Positions 53,071 to 64,000 are shown, counted from the stretch's first letter. The stretch is DNA of 64,000 nt from Aphelenchoides besseyi (GCA_024699855.1 JAMPIQ010000003.1:2294001-2358000); one strand, 5' to 3'. The notes: generated by a model not told the origin, from the sequence alone. Translations and numbers: made by a program.

Positions 53071-54226
53071 CTCCAAAAACTCAGCGTCAAGCGACCACGT
53101 AGTCAGAGAATACAAAGTACTCCGCCTACAATCGGCAGACTACGGAAACTTTTCGCCGATGGTTAAATGAATGGTTGAACTGAAAATTCCATATGTGATT
53201 TGTAGTCAAACGTGATGATTAGAAGTAACCGTTAACAGTTGAGATCACGAGATTTGCAGCAAAGAACGTTTCAGAGTACTTTCGTCGCAGCAACGAGCAT
53301 TCACATGACGTTAACTCCAATTCAACACTTCGGGCTTAAACGAAAGACTTCTTCCGGTAACTAAACTCGCCAAACTTCCGCTTAAGCAACAAGAAACATC
53401 TGTTGATGGTTGAACAAATATGCTCTCAATACGTTCACAATCAGAAGATTTTTAGGTTAATCTCGAAGCGAAATGTCGCACGTGCAGTTTACAAATCCAC
53501 GAATCAGCACGTTCAAAGTATTTTGTTGTAAATTTCAAAACTGCACGTCGACATTTTCGTTAATTAGCAATCACTCATACGAAAAGCATGTCGAAATTTT
53601 CACGTGGATTGAACACTTGTGTTCGTTAAAAACGTTCGATTCAAGTGTCCATCTCATACATTCTTGGTTCAACTGTTCAACAATTTAAAAGCGACAAACA
53701 TCTTTGCTTCAACTGGTTATGCTTATTCCATGCGTACTGTACGTTCAATTACCGTATCTTTGTATTTTGTATTCAACTGATGATTCAACTGTAGGCGTTC
53801 AAGTTTGAACTTTCAGTGCTTGTAATTAGCATTGTAGTTTGATGTTGAAATTCGAACGTTTATTTTGAAATTCTTGTTCTTCTACTAAACCGTGTGTTAC
53901 CATCTTGTTCAAGTAAATGACTCAATGACGTTTCAACAATGCACTGTATTTGAAAGCCTAAAACACCGTTCACTGATCACCGAACTGAACGTGATCATCA
54001 CAACAACGATTTTGCAATTCGAACGGAACATAAAAGGTAATCAATTAAGTGGATTTTTACGAGTCACTTGTTTTTTTGAAGTCGCTGAAAACACAAATTA
54101 AGGTTCGTGGATCAAACAACTCGCCTACAAGATAGAAATCGAATGGAAGAAGTTGGGCGGAGAACACAAAACATCGCTGTTGACTCGAAAGTAAATGTAG
54201 TGAAGCGAAGGCAGAACTCACGGCGT

Positions 54227-54233
54227 ATAAAAT
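54227..54233 (+). promoter_or_regulatory. TATA box, peptide member 2
   Basis: TATAAAA 94 nt before the ATG at 54321. Confidence 0.6.
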
Positions 54234-54320
54234 CGCGTGTTTGTTAGCAAATGAACAGTTAGTTCTAAAACGATCTACTTGTTACATACGAACGTTATTT
54301 TAAGTTTCTATAAATTCAAG

Positions 54321-54606
54321 ATGGTTAAATTTCTTCAAATCATCTTCTTCTTTGTTGTCCTGAGCATCAACATGACGGGCGTTAATGCTGAAGCTGTAAA
54401 TGACAACTCTGTGGCCGGACCGACGATCAAACCTTGGGGCCCAATAATCAAGCCATACGCTTCTCTGTCCGGTGCTGACATACCATACGCTTTGTCGTCT
54501 CCAATTTTCTTCTCGAACGACATTGGAATTCCAGCAGGTTAGATTCAAATCTTCGAACAAATGTTCATCTTTTAATTTTTCAGAAGGCTTCACATTCCTT
54601 GGCTAA
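54321..54606 (+). CDS. small secreted peptide, RP[FY]-GG family, member 2 (divergent)
   Basis: ATG 54321 gives a signal peptide (VKFLQIIFFFVVLSIN), then NAEAVNDNSVAGPTIKPWGP, which keeps the I-x-P-W-G pattern of the family but lacks the RP[FY] start. The end is encoded by a second exon after a 46-nt intron: GCA G|GTTAG...CAG|AA GGC, giving PAEGFTFLG. Reading through the intron instead ends in IPAG. With the intron the C-terminus is FLG, matching the F-[FLY]-G ends of members 1, 4 and 5. Spacing and promoter match the other members. Most divergent member; grouping is inference from layout and motif. Confidence 0.65.
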
Positions 54607-57203
54607 ATCGACGAAAAAAACAATGTAAATATTGCTCCTGATGATCTCGGACTTTATGGAACTAATCGGTCTTCAATTTGATCTCAACACCCCAACTAAT
54701 ATCTTATTTGCTGATTCACAGGTTTTGCAAGTATCCTAATAAACAGAAAAACATTATTTGTGCGTATTTGAAGTCGATAAATAAGACGTAAAAACCAATT
54801 AGTTTACATGTAATCTTTGAATCAATCTGAGAAATCGAGTCTTTTAAGTTGATCTTATAACTATGCATACCTTTCTAGTCAACTGAGCTCTTAATACGGT
54901 AGTTGTTGTAACTTGCGCAAAAGTTGACGGCAAATGTTACACTTCTTTCTTCGTGTTGTTGTTATCCAAAAATTTTTGTAGCGGAACAAAAGTTTGAGAC
55001 CATAAACTCGAATGTTCAATTTCTTCACTGTCAGAAGCAAAATTTTCGATAACAAGCTCAAGATATATTTCTGTTCTATTGCTATAGATCAGTGGTACAA
55101 TGAGCGTTGTACTTGAAATAAGTGCATATCGAAACGTACCTTCGACCTTGCATCATTGGCTGCTCGATAACGTGAGTACGTGCCGATTTCAACAAAGTTT
55201 CGGATCTCAACTTTTGATCAAATTGTTCGCGAACTTGCAAATGAAATTCGAAATATCACGTAGCAACTACAACTAGCTATCTGTAATTACTCAGCCATCA
55301 ACTATGTTATTGCATGGATATCCTCACAAGTTGATCATAGAGCCCTCATTTCAGAGCCCAACATTTTTGCAACATGTTTTTGATTGATGAATTCAATCGA
55401 ATGTCGTGCACATTCTGCAAAGATGACGAGAATTCTTGTGCTGAATTTAGTCGATAAATTAGATGCGTACCGGGAAGTCGCAAAGTTCCGGTGTTTTTGC
55501 GCACTGCACCACAAACTAAATTCGAAGTGTCGAGTTGATTCGACTCCAAGAAGTAAACGCGTAGCGTCCGCAATCATCAAAACGAGCGATTTCGATCGAA
55601 ACACATTGATCTTAAATAGCCAGCGAATAGCAGGTTTAGTTCGAACTTTAAAGATCACCATTCGGTTTGCTGTTCACAGGTGAAAGCAAATTTGCAGTCG
55701 AAGACCAGAAATAGAAACAAACACTTCAATTTCGTACTTTGTTTTCACGTCGAATTTCGAACAAAATGGTGAATGTGTGACGTTGTGCAACCGCCATAGC
55801 ACATGTTTATGGTTGTTTTTTGATTAATTAACACAAGAACATCAACGATTTAAATTCGCTCATCGTGGATTTGCAGAAAACAGATTCTGGAATCTTGAAG
55901 CATCTAATTGAAAGTTCCTATCAGCTTAGTAGTCAGATTGAGAAACATCCCGAACACGATCGTTTCGAAATCTAATCTCAGCGACTTTGAACGTTCAATT
56001 TCGTCTGCTCAACTGTTCGTGGGCTCAAGTTCTCAAAAGCGTGCGATTGTTTTTTACACCGACAAGTGCGTAGAAGTCGAGATATTCTGCACTAATTGAT
56101 TGATAAGGGAGTTTCCCAGAATCTCAGATCAAAGGTCAATGGGCGATAATTCGAACTGACAGTCGAAGCGTAACAGAAAAGATCTCTGTATTAGAATTAT
56201 TTTGCAAGAAACTTTGCAAGAATTTTCATTAAAGAATTTTGTTTATCAGGAAGCGAATTCGATGACTAAAACACACAGTCACGCTCTGATGTTTTCATCG
56301 GCTCGAACGTTACATCACTATTTCAAAGCGGAACAAACTGTCAAAGTCATGTGTTTCAAACGATTCGTCTGATTGAACAGGTGGTTAGCTCTCCAGCGAG
56401 TTGTTTGCCATTTCGAGATTACAAACCAGCGTTTCATTAAAGTTGATCACGACTTCAGTTGGCTTGCAAACCATTCCGTGGTTATGTTAATCGCTGAACG
56501 TTGAAGATCAAACGGAGCAACCTAGCGCGAAATGCGTGTGCTCCGGTACTTTGATCCACGATCTTAAGAAATTAGTGAACTGCAGTTTTCTCGTCAGTTA
56601 ACAATGATTTTTGATCAACAAACCAAAATATCCGTAAGCTGCAACTTACGCGAAGGTCGCGTTTGTAATGAACGTCTTTTGCAAGTTGTTGATTGAACTT
56701 TTTTCCGATTTTTTAAGATCGTCACAAATTTCAACAATCGGAGCTTGTGCGCAAACTAATCACAAGAAGGACGCACAAAGTTAAAAGAAGTCAATTACTT
56801 TCTTCTAATGACTACGAGTCGGAAACAAACTACACATCTTCGATGCGTAAACTTCGTTTCAAAAATGTCTTCATTACAAGAAAATCTGTTGGTTGTATTC
56901 AAATTTGAAAAATTAAATTTCAAGTTTGCAACAATTGTTCGTCCAGCAGTTGATTAATGAATGACGATGATTCAAACGTTACTTCCTGACTAAACTGATC
57001 GAACATTGTCCGTTTTTTGCTGCTCCTCCCACTTGATCGACTAACCGTAGTTGATCGGCGACCAATCTGTAGTGGGTGGGACTTCGAGAACACAAACAAC
57101 ACGGTTCATCGAGTATAAAAGCGACAGCACGATCCACAAATCTCATCAACAGTTTCAACTGTCATTTCAATTCAAAAACTTCATTCCTTCTAAGCTCCAA
57201 AAA
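54607..57203. other. 2.6-kb stretch without recognised gene
   Basis: AT-rich. A plus-strand frame with ATG at 55387 (98 codons) is mirrored by minus-strand frames, so it is probably chance. A minus-strand frame near 56920-57102 has no domain. Holds the TATA box of member 3 at 57114-57120. Confidence 0.4.
57114..57120 (+). promoter_or_regulatory. TATA box, peptide member 3
   Basis: TATAAAA 90 nt before the ATG at 57204. Confidence 0.6.
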
Positions 57204-57413
57204 ATGGCTCGTTTCTTCAACGTTTTCGCCTTTGTTGCTTTGGCTTTGGTCCTCTTCCTCTCAAGTCAAACCGAAGCTCGACCTTTCGCCGATGGTCTTA
57301 CAAGTGGCACAATCCTTTCGCCGCTTGGTGGTGCTTTGGGCGGTTATTCGGCGCCATTTTACTCCAACGCTGTTGCCTACAACCCATATGGATTTGCTGG
57401 TTATTCTGGTTAA
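57204..57413 (+). CDS. small secreted peptide, RP[FY]-GG family, member 3
   Basis: 69 codons, intronless. A signal peptide of about 24 residues (MARFFNVFAFVALALVLFLS), then RPFADGLTSGTILSPLGGAL, the middle SAPFYSNAVAYN, and end YSG. Closest to member 4 (58326-58535), with which it shares GALGGYSAP and most of the core. AATAAA at about 57588. No Cys; mature part about 45 residues. The ORF track's longer frame reading through from 57051 is disregarded because the ATG at 57204 gives a clean signal peptide. Confidence 0.8.
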   Translation: MARFFNVFAFVALALVLFLSSQTEARPFADGLTSGTILSPLGGALGGYSAPFYSNAVAYNPYGFAGYSG

Positions 57414-58325
57414 ACAGCTTAATGGTGATAACAGAACTTCACAAGCCCTCGCTTTTAATACCAGTCATCTACAACGACTAAACGACTCTCAGTTGGTTTC
57501 GTCTGATCTCTCAACCATGGTTATCTTGTACATACACGGATTGTGAAGTTCTATTGATTTTGTTGTAGTAATGGTTCTTAATTATAATAAATTCTCATGA
57601 ACACATCTGTTGAGTTTTCGATTAGAATCTGAATGACCATCAACTAAACTGATGTTCGAAGTGGAATTCGGGAAAACCAATCAAACAACAACTTGAGTAC
57701 CTTCGCAGTAATGTCATCTGTACAAAAGCAAAGGTAAGTTGAATCGAAATTGAATTGCAGTTACATTTCCATCAGATGGTACAATCATAAAACAGTCAGT
57801 TTTTGTTGAAACTAAATTCTACCCTTCAAAATGATTAAAAGTTACTGGACTGTTGGTCGTTTATTTCGTAGATCACTTCGTCGGCGTTTCGTTTAGAATG
57901 GTCAAAATTACACAAACAAGCACGCGAAGTGTTTTCCTGCAGCTGCTCGCTGATCATTCACTTACGTCGCGTCTTTAATGCCACGGGCGATGTTCATAAA
58001 CTGATGGCTTCTACGCGATGGAAACATATTTCCGTTCGCCGACAAGTTAATTGCTCATCAGCCCAACTATGTTCTTTAAAAATGTTCTCTTCTTTCTATT
58101 TGATCGTTGATGAGTACGAAAACATCTTCGATTGATCGGTTACTTTCCCGTTCGACGAAACTCGTGACGCGCAAAAAACCAGCATTTGAAGAGCATTGCT
58201 TTATTTAGAAACTAGCAAAAACAACAAAATAAAATGATTACGCAATGAAAAACTTGGTGGTCGAGATTCACGTGAAAATAAGATCGAAGATTGAAAGTGA
58301 TGGCAATTCCATTGAACGAAGTTGT
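57414..58325. other. spacer between peptide genes 3 and 4
   Basis: Convergent intergenic region between plus-strand member 3 and minus-strand member 4. Apart from polyA signals nothing was recognised. Confidence 0.4.
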
Positions 58326-58535
58326 TTAACCAAAGAAGCCATAGCCACCATAGGGATTGTATTGAACGGAATTCGAGTAGTAAGGTGCAGAATAGCCGCC
58401 CAAAGCTCCACCCATTGGACTTAAAATCGTGCCACTAATACTCGCATCGGCGTACGGTCTCGCATTAACTGGACTGTTAAAGATAGCGAGAACAATGACG
58501 ATCATGAATACGACGATGAGTTTGTTGAAGAGCAT
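58326..58535 (-). CDS. small secreted peptide, RP[FY]-GG family, member 4
   Basis: 69 codons, intronless, ATG 58535-58533. Signal peptide (LIVVFMIVIVLAIFNSPVNA) then RPYADASISGTILSPMGGAL, SAPYYSNSVQYNPYGGYGFFG-type end. Very similar to member 3 (57204-57413) in the opposite orientation, so one probably arose from the other by an inverted duplication. TATA box at 58623-58629. Cys-free. Confidence 0.8.
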   Translation of the reverse strand: MLFNKLIVVFMIVIVLAIFNSPVNARPYADASISGTILSPMGGALGGYSAPYYSNSVQYNPYGGYGFFG

Positions 58536-59112
58536 TTTGTTTGAAGTCGATTGAGTGAACGAGGAAATGAATAAGCTGAATAGATCGCTTTAAACTCATA
58601 CAAATGATTGCCGATCCTTCGCTTTTATACTATTGCTTTGTTGATCCAAAAGCTAGTATTTCGTATAATAAGACCCGCCCATTTTATAGCGACTACACAC
58701 TCCGAAATGTTTAGATTTTGTGAGTTGTAGCCTCGAAAGTTCTTCGCTTAGATGTGTTCACTACGCGGCGTACCGTTGGTACGATTTCAGTCGTTATGTG
58801 CGCAATTTGTGCGAGGATTCAAATGGTGTTTGTGTTTATAATTAGAAGAAAGAATAGCGGAAGTAATTGCAAATAAACTAATTGAAACATTTACGTTTCG
58901 AAAGGGTTTTCCGTTCGAATTTGCAATCATCATCTTTGTAGTCACCGAATTGCCCACAACCCAAGCTGATTCATCGACACATTCAGTTACCAACCAAAAC
59001 GTTCTGTTTAGTAATCCGTAGGTTCTTACAATTTGTTTGAATTAGCAACACGATTTGCAAGAACTCAAGTGATTTATTTTCATTCAAATTTACAAATAGT
59101 AAGACCCAGATC
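58536..59112. other. spacer between peptide genes 4 and 5
   Basis: Holds the TATA box of member 4. The minus-strand frame 58787-58993 shows no family features. No gene recognised. Confidence 0.4.
58623..58629 (-). promoter_or_regulatory. TATA box, peptide member 4
   Basis: TATAAAA on the minus strand, 88-94 nt before the ATG at 58535. Confidence 0.6.
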
Positions 59113-59517
59113 TTATCCAAAATAACTGGAATCGAAAGACGGATATCGAACATTGTTGGAGAAGAAAACTGGTGATGCAATAAACGTGGAGCCCAAATTC
59201 CCACCCCATGGCTGCAATTTTCGTTCGTAAGATGATTGTATTTTTACATTTGCTGACCCAAGAAACGTACAACGATCAGTTTTATGAGCACAAGCTGCAA
59301 AAATAACTCTAGACGTCACGTACGTGTTTTTTTGGGTCGTTGAGTTCAAGTTAGAAATGCAAACATCTTACTTGTAGTATCGTTCCACTAGTGAAAGCCT
59401 AAAAATACAGAGATTTAAGTTAACTTTATGACTACTTACATCCGCATATGGACGAGCGACCACCTTTGAAAGCGTAAGGATGGGCAGCAAAAGTACGAAA
59501 TCAATACGAAATCGCAT
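59113..59517 (-). CDS. small secreted peptide, RP[FY]-GG family, member 5 (three exons)
   Basis: ATG 59517-59515 with signal peptide MRFRIDFVLLLPILTLS. Exon 1 ends ARPYAD, exon 2 gives AFTSGTILQ, exon 3 begins PWGGNL and ends SSYFG. The second intron is about 155 nt (59212-59368) and part of it is open, but reading through it loses the family core; skipping it in phase restores TILQPWGGNL as in members 1 and 3. The gene has introns where members 1, 3 and 4 have none, suggesting it is closer to the ancestral structure. A TATA-like CTATAAA lies at 59583-59589. Confidence 0.7.
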
Positions 59518-60249
59518 GTTCAATTGGTCAGTGTATAGCAATAGAGGTGTGTAAACGAACCATTGATCTACAGTTTTTTAAATTTATAGTTCTTTCACAG
59601 TGTACTAATTGAAAACCAAGTATTGAGAGGTGTTGCCAAACCCTAAACTAGATCTCAAAGTCATTAATCTACTTCTAATTTCGATTTCATAAACTAGAAC
59701 TTGCACAACGACCTTATTTGTCATCTTAATTGCTCTCGTACGTCACAAAATCTGTGTTTCATTGACTGTGATAAAATTCGACTGATGCAAGAAAAATACT
59801 CAAAAAGATCTTGTACTGTAACTTCACGGTAACACTTTGTTTTGCTCTTGTTACCACACAAACAACATTGTGCTTTCAAAATAACATTCGACTAAACGAC
59901 GATCATTAAAGTTGTATATCGCACGAGGTCGTAGTTCCTGCTCTTTTGGAAATGATTTAATTGCACGCAAAGAAGATGTCCGTGGTTCAACATGTTAAGA
60001 GGTGTTATTGAGTTAATAAAGACCAAAAGTTCCCATAATTTCATGATTGATAAACCATTTTAATTATGGTTTGATAAAAAAGAAATGAAGTGCTCAAAAA
60101 CGTATGAGTATGCAAAAGGTCGTTGTTGATAAAAAGACTAACTTCAAGAGCTTGAGGTTAATGGAAGACCTCCCACAATGTAAAAGTGATAAGAATTGTA
60201 AACGATTTTCAAAGCACTCCGATTTAACATCCAACGAAACAATTCGAAG
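59518..60249. other. divergent spacer
   Basis: Holds the putative TATA of member 5. The plus-strand frame starting ATG 60104 overlaps the start of the next gene in another frame and has no domain. Nothing else recognised. Confidence 0.4.
59583..59589 (-). promoter_or_regulatory. TATA-like box, peptide member 5
   Basis: CTATAAA on the minus strand, 66-72 nt before the ATG at 59517. Confidence 0.5.
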
Positions 60250-61743
60250 ATGTCTCTTATTGATGCCGGCTATACGGATGAATGGATATTGCAGATGCTC
60301 AAAGATCACAACCCTCGTTTCGTTAAAAATTATGCAAAGAATAAAGTTGCAAAAGTAATTAATAGTTATTAAGGGCGTATTTTCGACTAATTTTCAGATT
60401 CGATCCGAACACATCAGCGGTGGAAAAGGATTTCTTTCATTGGTATTTCGAGTGTTCGTCGACTTCGAGAATCCTTCTTCGTATTCATTTATCATGAAAG
60501 TACCGAGCTTGAAAACCATGGACGATGCTTGTGATAAAACCGAAATGGATCCCGTAAGTTCCATGACATTCCTTCAAATAAATTTAAGTTCAGATTGAGA
60601 AGAAGAACTTCCATAATGCACTCGTTCATTCGCACAACGTTGAATGTGACATGTACGAGTTGCTAAAGGAAATTCGAGATTTCCCGTTGGCTGAAGTCTA
60701 TTACATTCAACATAATACTGGGAACTCAAACGGCCTTTTAGTAATGGAGGATTTGTGTGATCGAACCGAATCGTTAGCTTTGAATACCTCCCCCACTTCT
60801 GCACATTGTTTTAACATTGCTCGTCATGTTGCGCAGTTTCAAGTTAGTTTGAGATTACGGATTTCGACACTCATTGTACAGGACTACGTGAATTCATTGC
60901 CCGAGAAGAAATGGAAAAACAAGTTCAGCAATCGCGTAAATTTTCATTTGGACCGCGGAAATGTCGATCAATGGGAGAAATATTTTAAGAAATTGTCAGA
61001 AATTGAACCAAGTAGTTACATCACTTCATTCTTTCTCTTATTGTTTAGAGTTCAATAAGCCGGGAGAGTCAATGCTCGGTCTTCGTTACATGGATTTCTG
61101 TCAACACGCGCTCGTGAAATTACCCGAACATTATAGTGAGTTTGTGTCGTTTGTGTATTGAAATTTTCGGTTTCGATTCGAAAACACTATGGCACGGTGA
61201 TATGTGGGTGAACAATATCCGAATGAAGATAAACGACGACGGTTCAACTTCATCCGAAATTGCTGCAATTTTGGATTGGCAGATTGTTTGCGAAGGTGAG
61301 GCAGAAGAAAAAAATGATTAAAACGTTGAGGTTAGGAAGTCCACTTTTCGATATCGCTCGTTTTCTGATCTATTGCGTTGATGCGGAAATTAGACGTGAA
61401 ATTGAATACCAAGTGGTCGATTGCTATTATGACAAATTGAACGAAATGCAACAAGATCGCGGAAGTTCGATGTCTTTTACTCGAGAGCAGGTAAATTGGA
61501 AGAACGTTCTTAACAGATGTTGACTCTCAGGCTTATGAAATGTACGATTTAGCATCAATTCATCAGACATACGAATTCGTTTACTTTTCGTATTTCATTT
61601 GCGCGCAAGATCGCGAACACGGAGATTTGATTCACGAAGCGCGAGCAGCCAAACTGCTTCTGCGTTGCCTTTTTGCAGCTTCTGACTCTGCTCGACGATT
61701 AGAAGCGCGATGTTTGACAACCAAATTTAAAGACAAGAACTGA
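60250..61743 (+). CDS. CHK kinase-like (ecdysteroid-kinase-like) protein, one frame shift
   Basis: A member of the nematode/insect CHK/EcKinase family of predicted small-molecule kinases related to choline/aminoglycoside kinases. ATG 60250 (MSLIDAGYTDEWILQML). Motifs: IRSEHISGGKGFLSLVFRV near the N-lobe, SFIMKVPS (ATP-site Lys), NGLLVMEDL (hinge), WHGDMWVNN (catalytic Asp loop, about 61192-61218) and AILDWQ (metal-binding Asp, about 61265). About seven short introns. Between LVKLPEHY (about 61135) and the CIEIFGFDSKTLWHGD segment the frame changes by one base and no splice pair rescues it. Members in insects act on ecdysteroids or in detoxification; the nematode roles are mostly unknown. The frame shift may be a base error. 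Confidence 0.8.
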
Positions 61744-62269
61744 TTCTGTACGTTGAACTAACACATTTTCATAGCGGAAAGATTTTGTTTTCTTCAAATA
61801 AACATGATCGTTTGTTGTCCTGAAGATTGCAAGTTTGTTTGACAGAGCTAACTAAATTGCTCCCTAAGTTTCAATTGGCATCTGATGCAACCTTCGAACT
61901 GAGGGAACCACTACCGCACAAACAAAGCGAAAGTTCGAGAGTAATAGAAGAGACCAGTTGATGTGGTTTTCAGCTTTAAGACCGTCAATGAAGTGGTGAA
62001 TGTCCTCATTTACATCCCGAATGCAATTGCTTCGAGTTCAAACAAATCCGAATAGCACGTGTATTCAACGTCGACTGCTGGTAGGACATTTATTGTCAGC
62101 GCCAACATTTGTTGTTTGTTTATAACGGATATAGCCAAAAGATTTCATGAAAATTAGTGATTCCTTGAAAACAAATTTGCATACTTTCGTGTGTATAAAA
62201 GCCGAAGATTGTTTTGCAACTTCATCAGTTCGTTTGTGTCTTCAGTCAGCGACAATCTCCGTTCCAACA
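61744..62269. other. spacer, promoter of the Pro/Ala-rich gene
   Basis: AATAAA for the kinase-like gene near 61797, and a TATA box at 62194-62200. No gene recognised. Confidence 0.4.
62194..62200 (+). promoter_or_regulatory. TATA box of the Pro/Ala-rich gene
   Basis: TATAAAA 76 nt before the ATG at 62270. Confidence 0.55.
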
Positions 62270-62546
62270 ATGATTCAAGCCCTCGTTCTCGGCGCTGTTC
62301 TCTACGAGATTTACCGGTTTGTGGTTTGCACTCTCAATTTATTTCCTTGTTTTCAGTTTGAGTTACGGAAACGCTGAAGCCGCTGCCGCGGTCAACAAGG
62401 TTGCTCCGGGCTCTGCTCCAGCCGAGGCGGCTCAACGCTCACTCCGCAACGCTCAACCACAAGAACCGCCTCGTCAAGCCGCCACCCCGGCTCCACAACA
62501 ACCGGTCGTCGAAAATGCTGCTCCCGCTCCAGTGCCCGAAGGCTAA
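62270..62546 (+). CDS. small Pro/Ala-rich secreted protein
   Basis: ATG 62270 gives a short hydrophobic start (MIQALVLGAVLYEIYR) split by an intron (62318-62357); then LSYGNAEAAAA and a Pro/Ala/Gln-rich stretch with PAPQQPVVENAAPAPVPEG to the stop. About 78 residues, no Cys. Signal peptide plausible but short, with cleavage near NAEA. No family known. Codons in exon 2 are GC-rich at third positions compared with its neighbours, which suggests strong expression. Confidence 0.6.
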
Positions 62547-63020
62547 AAGTTGCGAGATTTGTCGCTTCTTTTGACTGTGGGACTTTTCGAAGAAAATAAA
62601 CCATTGATTTGGAAGTTTTCGTTGTAAAAATTTTGGCTCGGAAGAATTGGGATCCTAATCGATGTGTTTTATTGAAAATGATAATCGATAAGAATCTGCG
62701 ATTGAATTGTTTATTGCGGTACGTTTCAGTGTTGCGAAAGAATCAGTTGAAAAAAAAATCAATTCACTGCCGACAAAACGAAGGGCCAAAAGTTATGCGA
62801 TCGCTATCGGTGTTGTCGAGTCGTTCGTTGCGCCGTCCAACAACTTTTCGCGAAAACACTGCCGCTTAGTTCTTGCATTTGTTTCCATCGCAGATGTTTT
62901 TGCGCGGTCGAAATGAATTACCATTGACCTCAATGATATTAGGGTCTTGGTGATTTGGCCGAATCCAAAATTGCGCTCAATGGCCTGGTTTTGTTCAATT
63001 TGAGTTTTTAGTTCACAAAC
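62547..63020. other. spacer, no gene recognised
   Basis: AATAAA at about 62597 for the preceding gene. Overlapping frames at 62609-62916 have no ATG-led coding signature. Confidence 0.4.
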
Positions 63021-64000
63021 ATGTCCCTCAACACGTTCGCTGACGGCGAAGATGAACCAGCAAATTCATCGGAGTTATCGTCGATCAGCAACTCTTTGAG
63101 AGAATCAACGGAGTCGTTGGAACCCTGGATTTTGCAATCGTTCTTCAATAATGCAAACGTAAATCACTTAAATTCGTCCTACGAATCGTTAGATAACCAT
63201 GAGACTCCGAACACTTCACGTCAAAATGATCAAACGGTTTGTTTCTTCAACCATTGGTTTCAATGAACATTTGTTTTGTTTCAGTATGTTTGCGGACTCT
63301 GTGGTTTGATTACGCCTTCCGCGATGGAGTTGGCACGACATGCGCGTAATCACTTCAGTTTACTCTACGAGTGTTCGTTGTGCACGGCAAGATGCAAGAC
63401 TGCAACTAATCGAAACAAACATGAGCGTCTTGCTCATCGTCTTCATCGTCCCAACGAGATGTCGGAGTTCAAAGAAAAGTTGACTGTGGCGGAATTGGCG
63501 TTAATCGAACAAGCTACTGGATCGTTTGTTGCACAGGTTGAACACTACATTAACGAAAACCTATAAATGTTTTCAGTGGTCGTGTGACATCTGCAATTTA
63601 ACATTCATAAATCGCTATCTGCTAGACGAACACAACAAAACCCTTCATTCCACGCACAAGTTTCAGTGCACGTTTTGTGAGAAAGTGTTTCCCACTTATC
63701 GACGTCGAAATTTGCACGAACATAAATCCCATCGATTTGTTCGACAACCGGAATACACAAGAACGATCAAAGGATCATTGCATTTCGGACAACCTGTAAG
63801 TCAACGAGTTCATTTGTCGTTATATTTGAGCCATTTAGAAGAAATCCAACGAACAATATTCGTCAATTAATGCATCTCAAATGACGACTAATACTTCGGT
63901 AAGCAAATTTTCATGCTTCACGTTGCCATTGATTGTTTTAGGGAGCCTGTCGTTTTTGCGGTTTTGTTGTCAGTAAACGTGGACCGCTCAAACTTCACGA
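63021..64000 (+). CDS. C2H2 zinc-finger protein, 5' part
   Basis: ATG 63021 follows a TTTTAG/TTCACAAAC leader. A Ser/Asn/Glu-rich N-terminus (about 72 residues), then after an intron a C2H2 finger CGLC...HARNH, a second CSLC...HERLAH, a spacer with FKEKLTVAELALIEQATG, after another intron CDIC...HNKTLH and CTFC...HEHKSH, then a further exon and the beginning of another finger CRFCGF, which is cut by the window end. Probably a nuclear DNA-binding regulator. Introns are short and in phase. The 3' end is missing. Confidence 0.8.

Larger units (their letters stand above)
53003..54320. other. spacer between peptide genes 1 and 2
   Basis: AT-rich; holds the TATA boxes of members 1 (53064-53070) and 2 (54227-54233). 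The plus-strand frame 53473-53688 has no ATG-led signal peptide or family match. Nothing else recognised. Confidence 0.4.

Noticed and set aside
55387..55683. 98-codon plus-strand ORF
   Set aside because: Mirrored by minus-strand frames over the same bases; no signal peptide, domain, TATA box or introns to support it.
60104..60358. Upstream ORF as the start of the kinase-like gene
   Set aside because: It runs in a different frame from the kinase N-terminus; the ATG at 60250 gives the family's typical start.

Overview
The window reads as nuclear DNA of a free-living or parasitic nematode, most likely a rhabditid. The evidence is the gene content: supplementary nuclear hormone receptors, serpentine chemoreceptors, a patched-related protein, a saposin-like protein, a CHK-kinase-like protein and a UDP-glycosyltransferase. 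Introns are short, about 35-60 nt, and end in TTTCAG-like acceptors; many small genes have a TATA box 60-100 nt before the ATG. No prokaryotic signal, CRISPR array or complete tRNA/rRNA gene was recognised.

Layout. 1-9.2 kb: a GC-rich island of unknown origin (2090-2530), a broken Ariadne-type RBR ubiquitin ligase (3160-4814) and a patched-related membrane protein on the minus strand (5858-9139). 9.2-14.2 kb: almost no recognisable coding. 14.2-27.3 kb: DNA topoisomerase II (one frame break just after its catalytic tyrosine region), a short-chain dehydrogenase relic, a small single-pass basic protein, two convergent serpentine receptors, a saposin-like protein and a Thr/Ser-rich secreted or GPI-anchored mucin.

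27,410-36,063: a complete BEL/Pao LTR retroelement on the minus strand. Its 191-bp LTRs differ at one base, a CAGAG target-site duplication flanks it, and it has gag, gag-pol and an 885-codon envelope ORF resembling phlebovirus Gn/Gc. It is a young, envelope-bearing endogenous retrovirus-like element.

36.9-52.7 kb: a cluster of supplementary nuclear receptors (four with a DNA-binding domain and two DBD-less fragments). Interspersed are a secreted protein of unknown function, a UGT with one in-frame stop and an unknown basic nuclear-looking protein. The last receptor has its DNA-binding domain split by an intron carrying a ~650-bp foldback repeat with tRNA-like Pol III box motifs in both arms.

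52.8-59.5 kb: five dispersed genes for a family of tiny secreted peptides. All have a signal peptide, most a mature start RP[F/Y], a core of the type GTILxPxGG, a C-terminal glycine and a TATA box at a similar distance. This family is the best candidate for an undescribed system. 60-64 kb: a CHK-kinase-like gene, a small Pro/Ala-rich secreted protein and the 5' part of a C2H2 zinc-finger gene running off the window.

Several otherwise well conserved genes carry exactly one frameshift or stop. Either the region is decaying or the assembly contains residual base errors; the lesion in topoisomerase II, normally an essential gene, favours the second for at least some of them. Three introns appear to use GC-AG splice sites. 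All exon joins were inferred by eye from reading frame, splice consensus and family resemblance.
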